Assembly: GCF_009720865.1 (NCBI RefSeq)
Contig: NZ_WNLA01000015.1
Coordinates: forward strand, 1 to 64,000
Reading direction: 5' to 3'
DNA: 64,000 bases
DNA from: Pseudoduganella ginsengisoli
Lineage (GTDB): Bacteria; Pseudomonadota; Gammaproteobacteria; Burkholderiales; Burkholderiaceae_D
This document shows, piece by piece, positions 52,223 to 60,913 of the stretch. Positions within the stretch are counted from its first letter, which is position 1. Every line of letters starts with the position of its first letter. The translations under genes and the position numbers were made by a program. The notes below the pieces were generated by a model. It was given only the letters and a program-made list of their open reading frames with translations, was not told the origin of the DNA and did no database searches.

Positions 52223-53098
52223 TCAGTTGCGAACCAAGACCGTGGCGCCAACCACGCGCCGCACCCGTTGCCGCTGCACTGCCGGCAACGCCCCTTCATC
52301 AATGAACACACCCGTATCGCGCCCGCCCGCGATGGCGGTGTAGCCGTGGCCAAACAGGTGGTGTACCAAGGGCCTGGCGCCAGGATTGGAGCCCGGCTCG
52401 CCATGCATCAGCAGCGCGATGCGCACACTGGCCACACGGCGCCAGCCTGCGCCGCCAACATCGAGCGCGTCGACTTGCGTGGCATTGAGATAGCGGTTCG
52501 GCACCCCGTCCGCAGGATCGTCGGTATCAATGCCATATAAGACCTGCAGTGCATCGACGCCGCGTACCAATGCGTCTGCGCTCCAGCCGTCATGGCCCTT
52601 GTATTTGCAGCGCAATTCACCGTCGCCATCGGGGCCTGCCGCCACGTAGAAAATGCTCCATCCATCGTCACTGCCGCCAATGGCAAAGCCCGCGCAATCA
52701 GTCACAGTGCCGTCGCCGTCGCCGCTGCCTGCGCCGGCAAAGCGCACGGCCAGCACGTCGCTGCCATTGAGCGCGGCAGGCCACGGGCCATCGATGCCAT
52801 GGCGCTCCTTTGCCACCCCAACGGCATCGATGCCGCGTATTGCAGTGATGCCTGCTGCAGCCGCATCCGGCCCGCGATAGCCGGCCTGGCGTACGGCGCG
52901 CACCATGATGGCCAGCGCCTGCCTGCCGCTGTCATCGAGCCGTGCACCGCTCTCGTTGCGCTGATACGCCGCATGGGCGCCCACCAGCATGGCCGAGGCG
53001 GCCAAGGCCAGCACCGTGCCGATGGCCAGCGACAGCATCATTTCCGGCAGCCCAAAGCCCCAGCTACGCCGCCGCACAGGCTGCATGGCGCACTTCAT
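52223..53098 (-). CDS. pilW: type IV pilus assembly protein PilW
   Basis: A 291-residue minor pilin from the ATG at 53098, which overlaps the pilV stop by four bases; the longer frame lies inside pilV. The prepilin site is RRRSWG-FGLPEMMLSLAIG, with Glu at +5. The mature protein contains ALAIMVRAVRQAGYRGPDA, a PilW signature. It is translationally coupled to pilV. Confidence 0.88.
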   Translation of the reverse strand: MKCAMQPVRRRSWGFGLPEMMLSLAIGTVLALAASAMLVGAHAAYQRNESGARLDDSGRQALAIMVRAVRQAGYRGPDAAAAGITAIRGIDAVGVAKERHGIDGPWPAALNGSDVLAVRFAGAGSGDGDGTVTDCAGFAIGGSDDGWSIFYVAAGPDGDGELRCKYKGHDGWSADALVRGVDALQVLYGIDTDDPADGVPNRYLNATQVDALDVGGAGWRRVASVRIALLMHGEPGSNPGARPLVHHLFGHGYTAIAGGRDTGVFIDEGALPAVQRQRVRRVVGATVLVRN

Positions 53099-53634
53099 GG
53101 CGCCAGCCCCGCCATCGCCAGCGCGACGCCAGGGACATATTCGCCGCCATCGGTATCGGCCCGCCCATCCGGCAAGCGCCCGCGCCAGCCTATCTTGATG
53201 ACGAGCGGCGCATCCGCTCCGCCATCGCATGGCCACCGCAAGCGCCTGCCCAGCCACATATGGCGGTCGCGGCAAATCCGCACGCGCCCTGACGGCAGCG
53301 CCTGCGCCACTTGCTGTTTCAATTCAACGAGGTCAGCATGCGCCAGCTGCGCGCTGTCGCAAGGGGAAGGTCCGCAGGCAAAGGAAGGATCGGGCGCAGG
53401 TTCACGCAGCACGTCATAATCAAAGCCGGCATATACGGCGTCAGCCTGCGCCGCATTGGCCCGCACGCGCCCGGCAAAGTCAGCTGCGATCCGCGATGCG
53501 GACGACAGCCATTGCGACTCTTGCCGCACGCGCTGCGCCGTCAATTGCATGGCGCCCGCGCCCAGCACGCCCAATGCCAGTACCACCAGCGCCACCAGGA
53601 CTTCCAGCAGCGTAAATCCTTGCCGGGTATGCAT
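53095..53634 (-). CDS. pilV: type IV pilus modification protein PilV
   Basis: A 179-residue prepilin, first gene of the minor pilin operon. Leader MHTRQG is followed by FTLLEVLVALVVLALGVLG and the AMQLTAQRVRQESQWLSSAS stem typical of PilV. Upstream is a 146-bp gap to nrdR containing a GGCCGG/CCGGCC hairpin (53712-53729), possibly part of a leader. Confidence 0.88.
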   Translation of the reverse strand: MHTRQGFTLLEVLVALVVLALGVLGAGAMQLTAQRVRQESQWLSSASRIAADFAGRVRANAAQADAVYAGFDYDVLREPAPDPSFACGPSPCDSAQLAHADLVELKQQVAQALPSGRVRICRDRHMWLGRRLRWPCDGGADAPLVIKIGWRGRLPDGRADTDGGEYVPGVALAMAGLAP

Positions 53635-53780
53635 AAGCCGCCTCCACGCCGAGTCCGAAGAACCCGACGTTACGCGCCAAGGCGCAGCGCGGCATGAGGA
53701 AGGTCAAGGCCGGACTGAACCGGCCAGACAAATCGGAGGGTACTTTGCCCGGCTCAATGGCAGCGCAAATAGATATGTGA

Positions 53781-54254
53781 TCAGGAAAGATTGGCCGGCG
53801 GCGTGTCGTGCCCGGCTTCTTCGATAGCATCCTGGAACTCGGCCAGGCATTCAAAATTCTTGTAGACGGAAGCGAAGCGGATGTACGCGACCGTATCGAG
53901 GCGCTTCAATTGCTGCATCACCAGTTCGCCAATCGCGTGCGAATCAATTTCACGCTGGCCGGACGTCAACAGCTTTTCTTCAATCGCCAGCACCGCATGA
54001 TCGACAGCTTCCGCCGACACGGGGCGCTTGCGCAAGGCCAGCGCCAGGCTGCTGCGCAATTTGGTGGCCGAATACTCGGCACGGCTGCCGTTTTTCTTGA
54101 CCACATAAGGCATCGTTAATTCGATGCGTTCATACGTCGTAAAGCGCTTGTCGCACTTGCCGCAGCGCCGGCGGCGGCGGATCGCATCGCCCTCTTCCGA
54201 CATGCGCGTGTCGAGGACGTGGATTTCTTCATGCTGACAAAACGGGCATTTCAT
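53781..54254 (-). CDS. nrdR: transcriptional repressor NrdR
   Basis: Zinc-finger ATP-cone repressor of ribonucleotide reductase genes, 157 residues. The N-terminal zinc finger (MKCPFCQHEEIHVLDTRMSE and CGKCDKRFTTYER) and the ATP-cone (VVKKNGSRAEYSATKLRSSL) are complete, and the C-terminus carries the VAYIRFASVYKNFE motif. It follows glyA on the same strand, an order frequent in Burkholderiales. Confidence 0.96.
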   Translation of the reverse strand: MKCPFCQHEEIHVLDTRMSEEGDAIRRRRRCGKCDKRFTTYERIELTMPYVVKKNGSRAEYSATKLRSSLALALRKRPVSAEAVDHAVLAIEEKLLTSGQREIDSHAIGELVMQQLKRLDTVAYIRFASVYKNFECLAEFQDAIEEAGHDTPPANLS

Positions 54255-54316
54255 TTAGGCAAGTGACCTTTTATAAGATGAAGTACCTGACACCGGGGTA
54301 TCAGGCACTTTGAAGC

Positions 54317-54350
54317 AAAAGAGCGCCGGCCCCCTTGAGGACCGGCGCTC
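54317..54350 (-). terminator. intrinsic terminator of glyA
   Basis: Nine-bp stem GAGCGCCGG (54321-54329) with CCGGCGCTC (54342-54350), followed on the minus strand by TTTTGC. It separates glyA from nrdR. Confidence 0.75.
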
Positions 54351-54371
54351 CGATGTTACCAAAGCCGGCGA

Positions 54372-55616
54372 TTATGCGTAAACCGGGAATGCGTCAGCCA
54401 GTACTTTTACGGAGGCTTTCACGCGCTCGATGGTGGCGGCGTCGTGCGGGTTGTCCAGCACGTCGGCGATCAGGTTGGCAACCTGCTCAGCCTGCTCTTC
54501 CTTGAAGCCGCGGGTCGTCATGGCAGGCGAGCCCAGACGGATACCGGACGTCACGAATGGCTTTTGCGGGTCGTTCGGGATGCCGTTCTTGTTGCAGGTG
54601 ATGTGCGCGGTGCCCAGGATGGCTTCGGCTTCTTTACCGGTCAGGTTTTTCGGACGCAGATCCACCAGGAACACGTGCGACTCGGTGCCGCCCGATACGA
54701 TACGCAGGCCGCGCTTGATCAGGGTCTTCGCCATCACGTCAGCGTTTTTCACTACTTGCTTCTGGTACTCAACGAACGATGGCTGCAGCGCTTCCTGGAA
54801 AGCCACGGCTTTACCAGCAATCACGTGCATCAGCGGGCCGCCCTGGATGCCAGGGAAGATCGCCGAGTTGATGATTTTTTCGTGTTCGGCTTTCATCAGG
54901 ATGATGCCGCCGCGTGGGCCGCGCAGCGATTTGTGCGTGGTCGACGTGACGAAGTCAGCGTGAGGAACCGGGTTCGGGTACAGGCCGGCGGCGATCAGGC
55001 CGGCGTAGTGGGCCATGTCCACCATGAAGTACGCGCCAACGGCTTTCGCGACAGCAGCGAAGCGCTCGAAGTCGATTTTCTTCGAGAAGGCCGATGCGCC
55101 GGCGATGATCAGCTTAGGCTTGTGCTCTTTGGCCAGCGCTTCCATGGCTGCGTAATCGATGTCTTCTTCCGCGGTCAGGCCATACGACACAACGTTGAAC
55201 CATTTGCCGGACATGTTCAGCGGCATGCCGTGGGTCAGGTGGCCGCCTTCTGCCAGCGACATGCCCATGATGGTGTCGCCTGGTTTCAGCACGGCGAAGA
55301 ACACACCCTGGTTAGCCTGCGAGCCGGAGTTCGGCTGCACGTTCGCCGCTTCCGCGCCGAACAGTTTTTTCACGCGGTCAATCGCCAGTTGCTCCACCAC
55401 GTCCACGTGTTCGCAGCCGCCGTAGTAGCGCTTGCCTGGGTAGCCTTCAGCGTATTTGTTGGTCAGCTGCGAGCCTTGCGCTTGCATCACGGCCGGGGAC
55501 GTGTAGTTTTCGGAAGCGATCAGCTCGATGTGGTCGTGCTGGCGCACGTTTTCAGCCTGGATGGCGGCAAACAGTTCCGGGTCGATGCTGGCGAGGGTGT
55601 GATCTTTGGCGAACAT
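54372..55616 (-). CDS. glyA: serine hydroxymethyltransferase
   Basis: PLP enzyme that converts serine and tetrahydrofolate to glycine and methylene-THF. The 414-residue protein has standard length from the ATG at 55616; the upstream frame passes through the riboswitch and is not coding. IELIASENYTSPAVM, the GYPGKRYYGGCE loop, the PLP lysine in TTHKSLRGPRGG and GIRLGSPAMTTRG are all intact. Expression is predicted to respond to ZTP/ZMP through the leader, i.e. to shortage of formyl-folate. Confidence 0.97.
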   Translation of the reverse strand: MFAKDHTLASIDPELFAAIQAENVRQHDHIELIASENYTSPAVMQAQGSQLTNKYAEGYPGKRYYGGCEHVDVVEQLAIDRVKKLFGAEAANVQPNSGSQANQGVFFAVLKPGDTIMGMSLAEGGHLTHGMPLNMSGKWFNVVSYGLTAEEDIDYAAMEALAKEHKPKLIIAGASAFSKKIDFERFAAVAKAVGAYFMVDMAHYAGLIAAGLYPNPVPHADFVTSTTHKSLRGPRGGIILMKAEHEKIINSAIFPGIQGGPLMHVIAGKAVAFQEALQPSFVEYQKQVVKNADVMAKTLIKRGLRIVSGGTESHVFLVDLRPKNLTGKEAEAILGTAHITCNKNGIPNDPQKPFVTSGIRLGSPAMTTRGFKEEQAEQVANLIADVLDNPHDAATIERVKASVKVLADAFPVYA

Positions 55617-55674
55617 GAAAAAACTCCGTCGATAAGGATTCGTACAGGTTAAAGATTCGAATGAGGAAAGCCGG

Positions 55675-55723
55675 AAAAAAACGGGACAGGCAGCCTCGGT
55701 TGTGCAATTCCACTTCGGCTGCC
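55675..55723 (-). terminator. riboswitch expression-platform terminator
   Basis: GGCAGCC (55689-55695) pairs with GGCTGCC (55717-55723), followed on the minus strand by a T-run (seven A at 55675-55681 on the plus strand). The 5' arm overlaps the CCTGGGCA end of the ZTP aptamer, so ligand binding and terminator formation should exclude each other. Confidence 0.8.
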
Positions 55724-55831
55724 CAGGCGAACGGCTATTGAATCTCACGCTTCCCAGTGGATAACCCCACTTTTCACTGCCAATTCACATGAATCGCAGC
55801 TTTTCGCCAGTCACGTGAGACGTAAATGGAA
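55717..55831 (-). ncRNA. ZTP/ZMP riboswitch (pfl motif) upstream of glyA
   Basis: The minus-strand leader contains the conserved pfl elements in order: CACGTGACTGGCG (55817-55805), a GTGGGGTTATCCACTGGGAA-type hairpin with GGGAAGCG, and CCGTTCGCCTGGGCA near 55722. These match the two halves of the ZTP aptamer, including the terminal CCUGGGCA pseudoknot strand. glyA is a classical target. A terminator directly overlaps the 3' end. Ends are approximate. Confidence 0.85.
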
Positions 55832-55837
55832 GCCCAG

Positions 55838-55866
55838 ATTGTAGGGCAAGACCCGCCACAGGGCAA
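55838..55866 (-). promoter_or_regulatory. sigma-70 promoter of the glyA leader
   Basis: On the minus strand TTGCCC (55866-55861) and TACAAT (55843-55838) are separated by 17 bp. Transcription would start near 55831, just ahead of the first riboswitch stem. Confidence 0.7.
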
Positions 55867-56010
55867 GGAAACCCATGTCAAGATATCAAGAAGCACGACC
55901 GTTCTATGATGGAAAGGGGCTGGTTAGGCTAGAATCTTTGTAATTGAGTTAATTTCGGCACAGTTGCATAGGAATTATGTGCAAAAGCCGCAACATAGAG
56001 GAAATGCCCC

Positions 56011-56754
56011 ATGATCGTCTTTATTACCGGCGCCAGCGCCGGCTTCGGCGCCGCAATGGCGCGCGTATTTGCCCGCAATGGCCACAAGGTCATTGTCAGC
56101 GCCCGCCGCGTTGACCGCCTGCAGGCGCTCGCTGCTGAACTGGGTTCCAGTGTGCTGCCGATCCAGCTGGACGTCAGCGACAAGGCCGCCATTGCCGGTG
56201 CGCTGGCCGCCCTGCCCGCCGAATGGAAGCCGATCGACGTACTGGTCAATAACGCCGGGCTGGCGCTGGGCGTGGGCCCGGCCCACGAAGCGTCGCTGGA
56301 AGACTGGGAAACCATGATCGACACGAATTGCAAGGGCCTGGTCGCCGTGACCCGCGCCGTGTTGCCGGACATGGTGCAGCGAGGCGCCGGTACGGTCATC
56401 AATATCGGCTCCACCGCAGGCGCTTACCCTTATCCGGGCGGCAACGTATACGGAGCCACCAAAGCGTTCGTCGAACAATTCACGCTGAACTTGCGTGCCG
56501 ACCTGGTGGGCACCGGTGTGCGCGCAACCAACCTGGCGCCCGGCCTGTGCGGCGGTACCGAGTTTTCCAATGTGCGCCTGAAAGATGATGCGGCAGCCGC
56601 GAAAGTCTACGAAGGCACCGTACCGTTGAGCCCGGAAGATATCGCCAACACGGCGTACTGGATCGCCACGTTGCCGCCACACGTGAACATTAACCAGATC
56701 GAAATGATGCCGACTTGCCAAGGCTTTTCGCCGTTCACCATTAAGCGCACCTGA
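56011..56754 (+). CDS. ydfG: NADP-dependent 3-hydroxy acid dehydrogenase-like SDR (YdfG type)
   Basis: A 247-residue SDR close in pattern to YdfG, which oxidises L-allo-threonine, serine and 3-hydroxypropionate and acts in the malonic semialdehyde route. Motifs: IVFITGASAGFGAAMARVFA, VLVNNAGLALG, INIGSTAGAYPYPGGNVYGA with YGATK, and the C-terminal QIEMMPTCQGFSPF. It stands alone, divergent from glyA and its promoter region. Confidence 0.88.
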   Translation: MIVFITGASAGFGAAMARVFARNGHKVIVSARRVDRLQALAAELGSSVLPIQLDVSDKAAIAGALAALPAEWKPIDVLVNNAGLALGVGPAHEASLEDWETMIDTNCKGLVAVTRAVLPDMVQRGAGTVINIGSTAGAYPYPGGNVYGATKAFVEQFTLNLRADLVGTGVRATNLAPGLCGGTEFSNVRLKDDAAAAKVYEGTVPLSPEDIANTAYWIATLPPHVNINQIEMMPTCQGFSPFTIKRT

Positions 56755-57070
56755 TATCGGCGCGGATTGCCGCCAGCGGCCGATTCGTCATTCCCGCTCC
56801 GCATGGATCCTCGCTTTCGCGAGGCTGACGAGACCATAAGGGTTTTACTTATTTATTCAACAACTTCCTCTATCAGCTGCGAATTGTAGGCTTTACCGGG
56901 AAATACGTAAGCGGATGTTACAAGTGTTGGTAATTTGACTCGAATTGGCTTAACTTGGCGCGGTGCAATGCCGCGCCAGTGATTTTCCGTGACTTTTCTC
57001 CTTGTTTTGCGCAACCATTTCCGCGATTTCGCGTAGAATGTTGCCCAATCTCACTAGTAGTCAAAATAAC
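56755..57070. other. intergenic region with two GC-rich hairpins
   Basis: Contains CCTCGC-TTTC-GCGAGG at 56809-56824 beside CGTCATTCCCG, a string common in bacterial REP-like palindromic repeats, and GGCGCGG/CCGCGCC at 56957-56977. It must hold the promoter of the ybgC-tol-pal operon, but I do not see a convincing -35/-10 pair. No gene. Confidence 0.5.
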
Positions 57071-57475
57071 ATGCCATCAGACTTTTTCTGGAATATCCGT
57101 GTCTATTACGAGGACACCGATGCCGGTGGTATTGTCTATTATGCAAACTATCTGAAGTTCTTTGAACGCGCCCGTACTGAATGGCTGCGCGCCATCGGTG
57201 TCAACCAGCACCAGTTATTACAAGAACACGACGCCATGTTCGTTGTAAAGAGTGTCAGCGCTGACTATCATGCGCCTGCGAAGCTGGACGATGTACTAAA
57301 ATTAACGTTAAGAATCGAAAAAATGGGGCGCGCTTCCATCCAGTTCGTGCAGGAAGCGTGGAATGGCGAACAATTGCTCAATACGGCGCGGGTCAAGGTC
57401 GGCTGCGTCGATTCCTCCCTGCGTCCACGTGCCGTGCCTGATGCGGTCGCGTCGCTGATGCGCGGCGCTGCTTAG
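57071..57475 (+). CDS. ybgC: acyl-CoA thioesterase YbgC (Tol-Pal associated)
   Basis: A 134-residue hot-dog-fold thioesterase. The signature YYEDTDAGGIVYYANYLKFF carries the catalytic aspartate, followed by ERARTEWLRAIG. I start at the ATG at 57071, matching the family N-terminus; an upstream in-frame start at 57002 lacks support. It is the first gene of ybgC-tolQRAB-pal-cpoB, 22 bp before tolQ. Confidence 0.94.
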   Translation: MPSDFFWNIRVYYEDTDAGGIVYYANYLKFFERARTEWLRAIGVNQHQLLQEHDAMFVVKSVSADYHAPAKLDDVLKLTLRIEKMGRASIQFVQEAWNGEQLLNTARVKVGCVDSSLRPRAVPDAVASLMRGAA

Positions 57476-57497
57476 TCAATACCTGATCCGATAATAA

Positions 57498-58190
57498 ATG
57501 AACGTCACTCAAGACCTTTCCTTTTTCTCCCTTATCGCCAATGCGCATTTGATCGTGCAATTGATCATGGCGCTGCTGCTGGCAATTTCGCTGATCAGCT
57601 GGACCTACATTTTCCGCAAAATGTTTGCCGTCAGCGCCGCGCGCAAGCAAACCAGTGAATTCGAGCGCACCTTCTGGGCCGGCGGCAATTTGCATGCACT
57701 GCACCAGAGCGCCGGCAGCAACCGCGAAAACAGCGGCGCGCTGGCGCGCATTTTTGAAGCAGGCATGGGCGAATTCATCAAAGGCAAGGCTGCATTTGCC
57801 TCGAGCCGCGAACCGCTGGACGTCGCTTTCGTGCTGGACGGCGCCCGCCGCGCCATGCGCGCCGCGTTCCAGCGTGAAATGGATGCGCTGGACAGCCACC
57901 TGGCGTTCCTGGCGTCGGTCGGTTCCGTGTCGCCGTACATCGGCTTGCTGGGCACCGTATGGGGCATCATGAATGCGTTCCGCGGCCTGGCCAACGTCCA
58001 GCAGGCAACCCTGGCCGCAGTCGCGCCCGGCATTGCCGAAGCGCTGATCGCCACCGCCATCGGCTTGTTCGCCGCGATTCCTGCGGTGGTCGCGTATAAC
58101 CGCTTCTCGCACGATATCGACCGCCTGGCCATCCGCTTCGAAAGTTTCGTCGAAGAGTTCTCCAACATCCTGCAGCGCCAGTCGCGCTAA
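57498..58190 (+). CDS. tolQ: Tol-Pal system protein TolQ
   Basis: Inner-membrane proton-channel subunit, 230 residues, MotA/TolQ/ExbB family. Three membrane segments are visible (about 12-35, LIVQLIMALLLAISLISWTY; about 135-160, VSPYIGLLGTVWGIMNAF; about 170-195, GIAEALIATAIGLFAAIPAV). With TolR it energises TolA for outer-membrane constriction at division. Confidence 0.96.
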   Translation: MNVTQDLSFFSLIANAHLIVQLIMALLLAISLISWTYIFRKMFAVSAARKQTSEFERTFWAGGNLHALHQSAGSNRENSGALARIFEAGMGEFIKGKAAFASSREPLDVAFVLDGARRAMRAAFQREMDALDSHLAFLASVGSVSPYIGLLGTVWGIMNAFRGLANVQQATLAAVAPGIAEALIATAIGLFAAIPAVVAYNRFSHDIDRLAIRFESFVEEFSNILQRQSR

Positions 58191-58208
58191 GGATCAAGGA
58201 GGCCGCTT

Positions 58209-58649
58209 ATGGGATCTTCGTTCAACAGCAGCATGCGCGGCAGCCGCGGCGGCCGCAAACTGAAGTCGGAAATCAACGTCGTGCCCTACATTGACGTGAT
58301 GCTGGTGCTGCTCATTATTTTCATGGTGATGCCGTCGGCGGAAAATCCGTCGCAAGTGGAGTTGCCGCAAGCGGAGCGCTCGACCCGCCCGCCGGACAGC
58401 TACATCCAGATCGTCATCAAGCCAAACAGCGCCATTTCCATCGGTATTCAGGGCAAGGGCCGTGAAGCGCCGGAAACGGCGCCGAACCGCGATGCCGTGC
58501 TGAAGAAGCTGAAAGCAATGCATGAACAGTATCCGGATTATCCTGTCATGATTGCCGGTGACAAGGAAAGCAAGTACGACGACGTGATCCAATTGATTTC
58601 CGAGTCGAAGAAGATGGGTATCAACCGCGTGGGATTGGCGACGAAGTAA
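58209..58649 (+). CDS. tolR: Tol-Pal system protein TolR
   Basis: ExbD/TolR family, 146 residues, one N-terminal membrane segment. The EINVVPYIDVMLVLLIIFMV stretch holds the conserved membrane aspartate needed for proton use, and the periplasmic part ends with DDVIQLISESKKMGINRVGL. Starts 18 bp after tolQ with an AAGGAGG ribosome-binding site. Confidence 0.96.
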   Translation: MGSSFNSSMRGSRGGRKLKSEINVVPYIDVMLVLLIIFMVMPSAENPSQVELPQAERSTRPPDSYIQIVIKPNSAISIGIQGKGREAPETAPNRDAVLKKLKAMHEQYPDYPVMIAGDKESKYDDVIQLISESKKMGINRVGLATK

Positions 58650-58652
58650 TCG

Positions 58653-59606
58653 ATGGCAGCGAAACCCGCAACAGCAGGCGGCCCCTACCGGGTCCCGAAG
58701 GATGAGCATGGCGTACGCTCGCTTGCCATGGCTACGGCCATGCACGCGGGCTTGCTGCTTTTCCTGTGGATCGGTGTGCACTGGCAAAACAACCAGCCGG
58801 TCGCGGTGGAAGCGGAAGTGTGGGATATGTCCATCCAGCAGGCCGCCCCGCCGCCGCCGGAACCTGAGCCGGCACCGGAACCTGCGCCAGAGCCGGACGT
58901 GGCGCCACCACCGCCGCCTCCGGTAGCCAAGCCAGTGGAAGCCCCGCCGCCGGCGAAGGAACCAGACATCGCGCTGGAAAAGCGCAAGGCCAAGGAAAAG
59001 GCTGAGAAGGAACGCAAGGAAGAAGAAAAACGCCTGGCGAAGCTGAAGCAGGAAGAAGAAGAGCGTAAGGAACTCGAGAAGGCCAGGAAACTGGCTGAGA
59101 AAAAAGCTGCGGAAGAAAAGAAAAAGCTCGAAGAGAAGAAGCTGGAAGAGAAAAAACTCGCTGAGGAAAAAGCCAAAGAAGAGAAGAAAAAGGAAGCCGA
59201 GAAGCTCGCCAAGGCCAAAGCAGAAGAACAGAAGAAGGCAGACAAGCGCCGTGAAGCGGAAATGAAACGCCTGGCCGGCGTGCTCGATGCCACCGGTGTC
59301 ACGGGCACGGCAGCGAAGTCGACGGCGCCGCGGATTGACGCCGGCTACCAGGCAGCCATCCGCGCCAAGGTACAGAGCAATATTTCGTATTCCGGCGCCA
59401 AGCAAGACGTGGAAGCGGTATTCCGCGTCGCGCAATTGCCGACTGGTGAGATCATTTCGGTTCGCAAAGTAAAGAGCAGCGGCAATCCCGCGTACGATGC
59501 CGCAGTTGAAAATGCCATCAACAAGTCCAGCCCGCTACCGAGGAAGAAAGACGGCAGCGTGGACCGCGACCTGGAGCTGGTGTTTAACCTTAAAGATTTG
59601 CATTGA
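58653..59606 (+). CDS. tolA: Tol-Pal system protein TolA
   Basis: A 317-residue protein that spans the periplasm. One N-terminal membrane segment (about 28-48, SLAMATAMHAGLLLFLWIGV), a Pro/Glu-rich stretch, a long Lys/Glu/Ala coiled coil (about 100-205) and the TonB-like C-terminal domain (GYQAAIRAKVQSNISYSGAK, then RKVKSSGNPAYDAAVENAIN) that binds TolB/Pal. It starts three bases after tolR. Confidence 0.95.
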   Translation: MAAKPATAGGPYRVPKDEHGVRSLAMATAMHAGLLLFLWIGVHWQNNQPVAVEAEVWDMSIQQAAPPPPEPEPAPEPAPEPDVAPPPPPPVAKPVEAPPPAKEPDIALEKRKAKEKAEKERKEEEKRLAKLKQEEEERKELEKARKLAEKKAAEEKKKLEEKKLEEKKLAEEKAKEEKKKEAEKLAKAKAEEQKKADKRREAEMKRLAGVLDATGVTGTAAKSTAPRIDAGYQAAIRAKVQSNISYSGAKQDVEAVFRVAQLPTGEIISVRKVKSSGNPAYDAAVENAINKSSPLPRKKDGSVDRDLELVFNLKDLH

Positions 59607-59613
59607 AGAGCAC

Positions 59614-60876
59614 ATGAAGACCCTGCACAAAATCATGCTGTACACCGGCCTGCTGGCCGGGCTGAACGCGCAAGCGCAGCTGCGCGTGGAAATCTCCGGT
59701 ATCGGCAGCAACCAGATTCCGGTCGCCATCGCCACCTTTGCTGACGAAAACCTGTCGCCGGCCCAGGTATCGGCCATCATCAAGTCGGACCTGGAGCGCA
59801 GCGGCGCTTTTAAAATCATCGATGCGGGTGTGATTGCCAATCCCAACGATGTCGATTACAGCCAGTGGAAACAGCGCGGCGCCGACGCGCTGGTGATTGG
59901 TTCCGTCCAGGCGCTGGCCAACGGCAGCTTCGACGTACGCTACAAATTGCTCGATACCGTCAAAGGCGCCAAGCTGTCCCAGCTGGACCAGGCCGCCCTG
60001 CCCCAGCACTCGCGCCTGGCGGCGCACAAGATTGCCGACGACGTGTATGAAAAGCTGACCGGGGTAAAAGGCGCGTTTGCCACCCGCATCGCATACGTCA
60101 AGCAAATGGGCCGCTCGTACCGCCTGGAAGTGGCGGACGCGGACGGCGAAGGCGTGCAGCTGGCGCTGGGCTCAAACGAGCCGATCATTTCGCCGGCCTG
60201 GTCGCCGGACGGCACCAAGGTGGCGTACGTATCGTTTGAACAGAAGAAGCCGGTCGTGTACGTGCACAACCTGGTGACGGGCCAGCGCAAAGTCGTGGCC
60301 AATGAAAAAGGCAGCAACTCGGCGCCGGCCTGGTCGCCGGACGGCAGCAAGATCGCCGTGGCGCTGTCGAAAGACGGGCACACGCAAGTATATGTCGTCA
60401 ACGCCGATGGCACCGGCTTGCGCCGCGTCTCGAACAGCGCGGGCATCGACACGGAACCGCAATTCTCGGCCGATGGCCAGCATATTTACTTCACCAGCGA
60501 CCGCAGCGGCGGCCCGCAAATCTATCGCATGGCTGCCGGCGGCGGCGATGCGCAGCGGGTCACGTTTGGCGGCAGCTACAATATCAGCCCGCGCATTTCT
60601 TCCGATGGAAAGACGCTGGCATACATCTCCCGGCGCGATGGCAATTTCCAGCTGTATGTACTGGATCTCGCCACCGGCCAGGAACAACGCCTCTCCGACA
60701 CTACCAGCGACGAATCGCCTTCGTTCGCACCCAACGGCAAATTCTTGCTGTATGCGACCGAATCCGGCCGCACGAAGTCGCTGGCGGTAGTGTCGGTGGA
60801 TGGCCGCGTTAAGCAACGCTTGACCGTTCAAGCGGGCAATATCAAGGAGCCCACCTGGGGTCCTTTCATGAAGTGA
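59614..60876 (+). CDS. tolB: Tol-Pal system protein TolB
   Basis: Periplasmic beta-propeller of 420 residues from the ATG at 59614, with signal peptide (MKTLHKIMLYTGLLAGLNAQ). The N-terminal domain (LRVEISGIGSNQIPVAIATF) is followed by repeated PAWSPDG blades (SPAWSPDGTKVAY, APAWSPDGSKIAV). An upstream in-frame start at 59497 lies inside tolA and is rejected. It binds Pal and the TolA C-terminus. Confidence 0.96.
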   Translation: MKTLHKIMLYTGLLAGLNAQAQLRVEISGIGSNQIPVAIATFADENLSPAQVSAIIKSDLERSGAFKIIDAGVIANPNDVDYSQWKQRGADALVIGSVQALANGSFDVRYKLLDTVKGAKLSQLDQAALPQHSRLAAHKIADDVYEKLTGVKGAFATRIAYVKQMGRSYRLEVADADGEGVQLALGSNEPIISPAWSPDGTKVAYVSFEQKKPVVYVHNLVTGQRKVVANEKGSNSAPAWSPDGSKIAVALSKDGHTQVYVVNADGTGLRRVSNSAGIDTEPQFSADGQHIYFTSDRSGGPQIYRMAAGGGDAQRVTFGGSYNISPRISSDGKTLAYISRRDGNFQLYVLDLATGQEQRLSDTTSDESPSFAPNGKFLLYATESGRTKSLAVVSVDGRVKQRLTVQAGNIKEPTWGPFMK

Positions 60877-60913
60877 AGAAGCAGTACCTTATCAACGACC
60901 AGGAGAATTACAA

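Noticed and set aside
53635..53780. Possible c-di-GMP riboswitch in the pilV leader
   Set aside because: A GGGCAAAG string and a GC hairpin are present, but the order and spacing of the GEMM core are not met.
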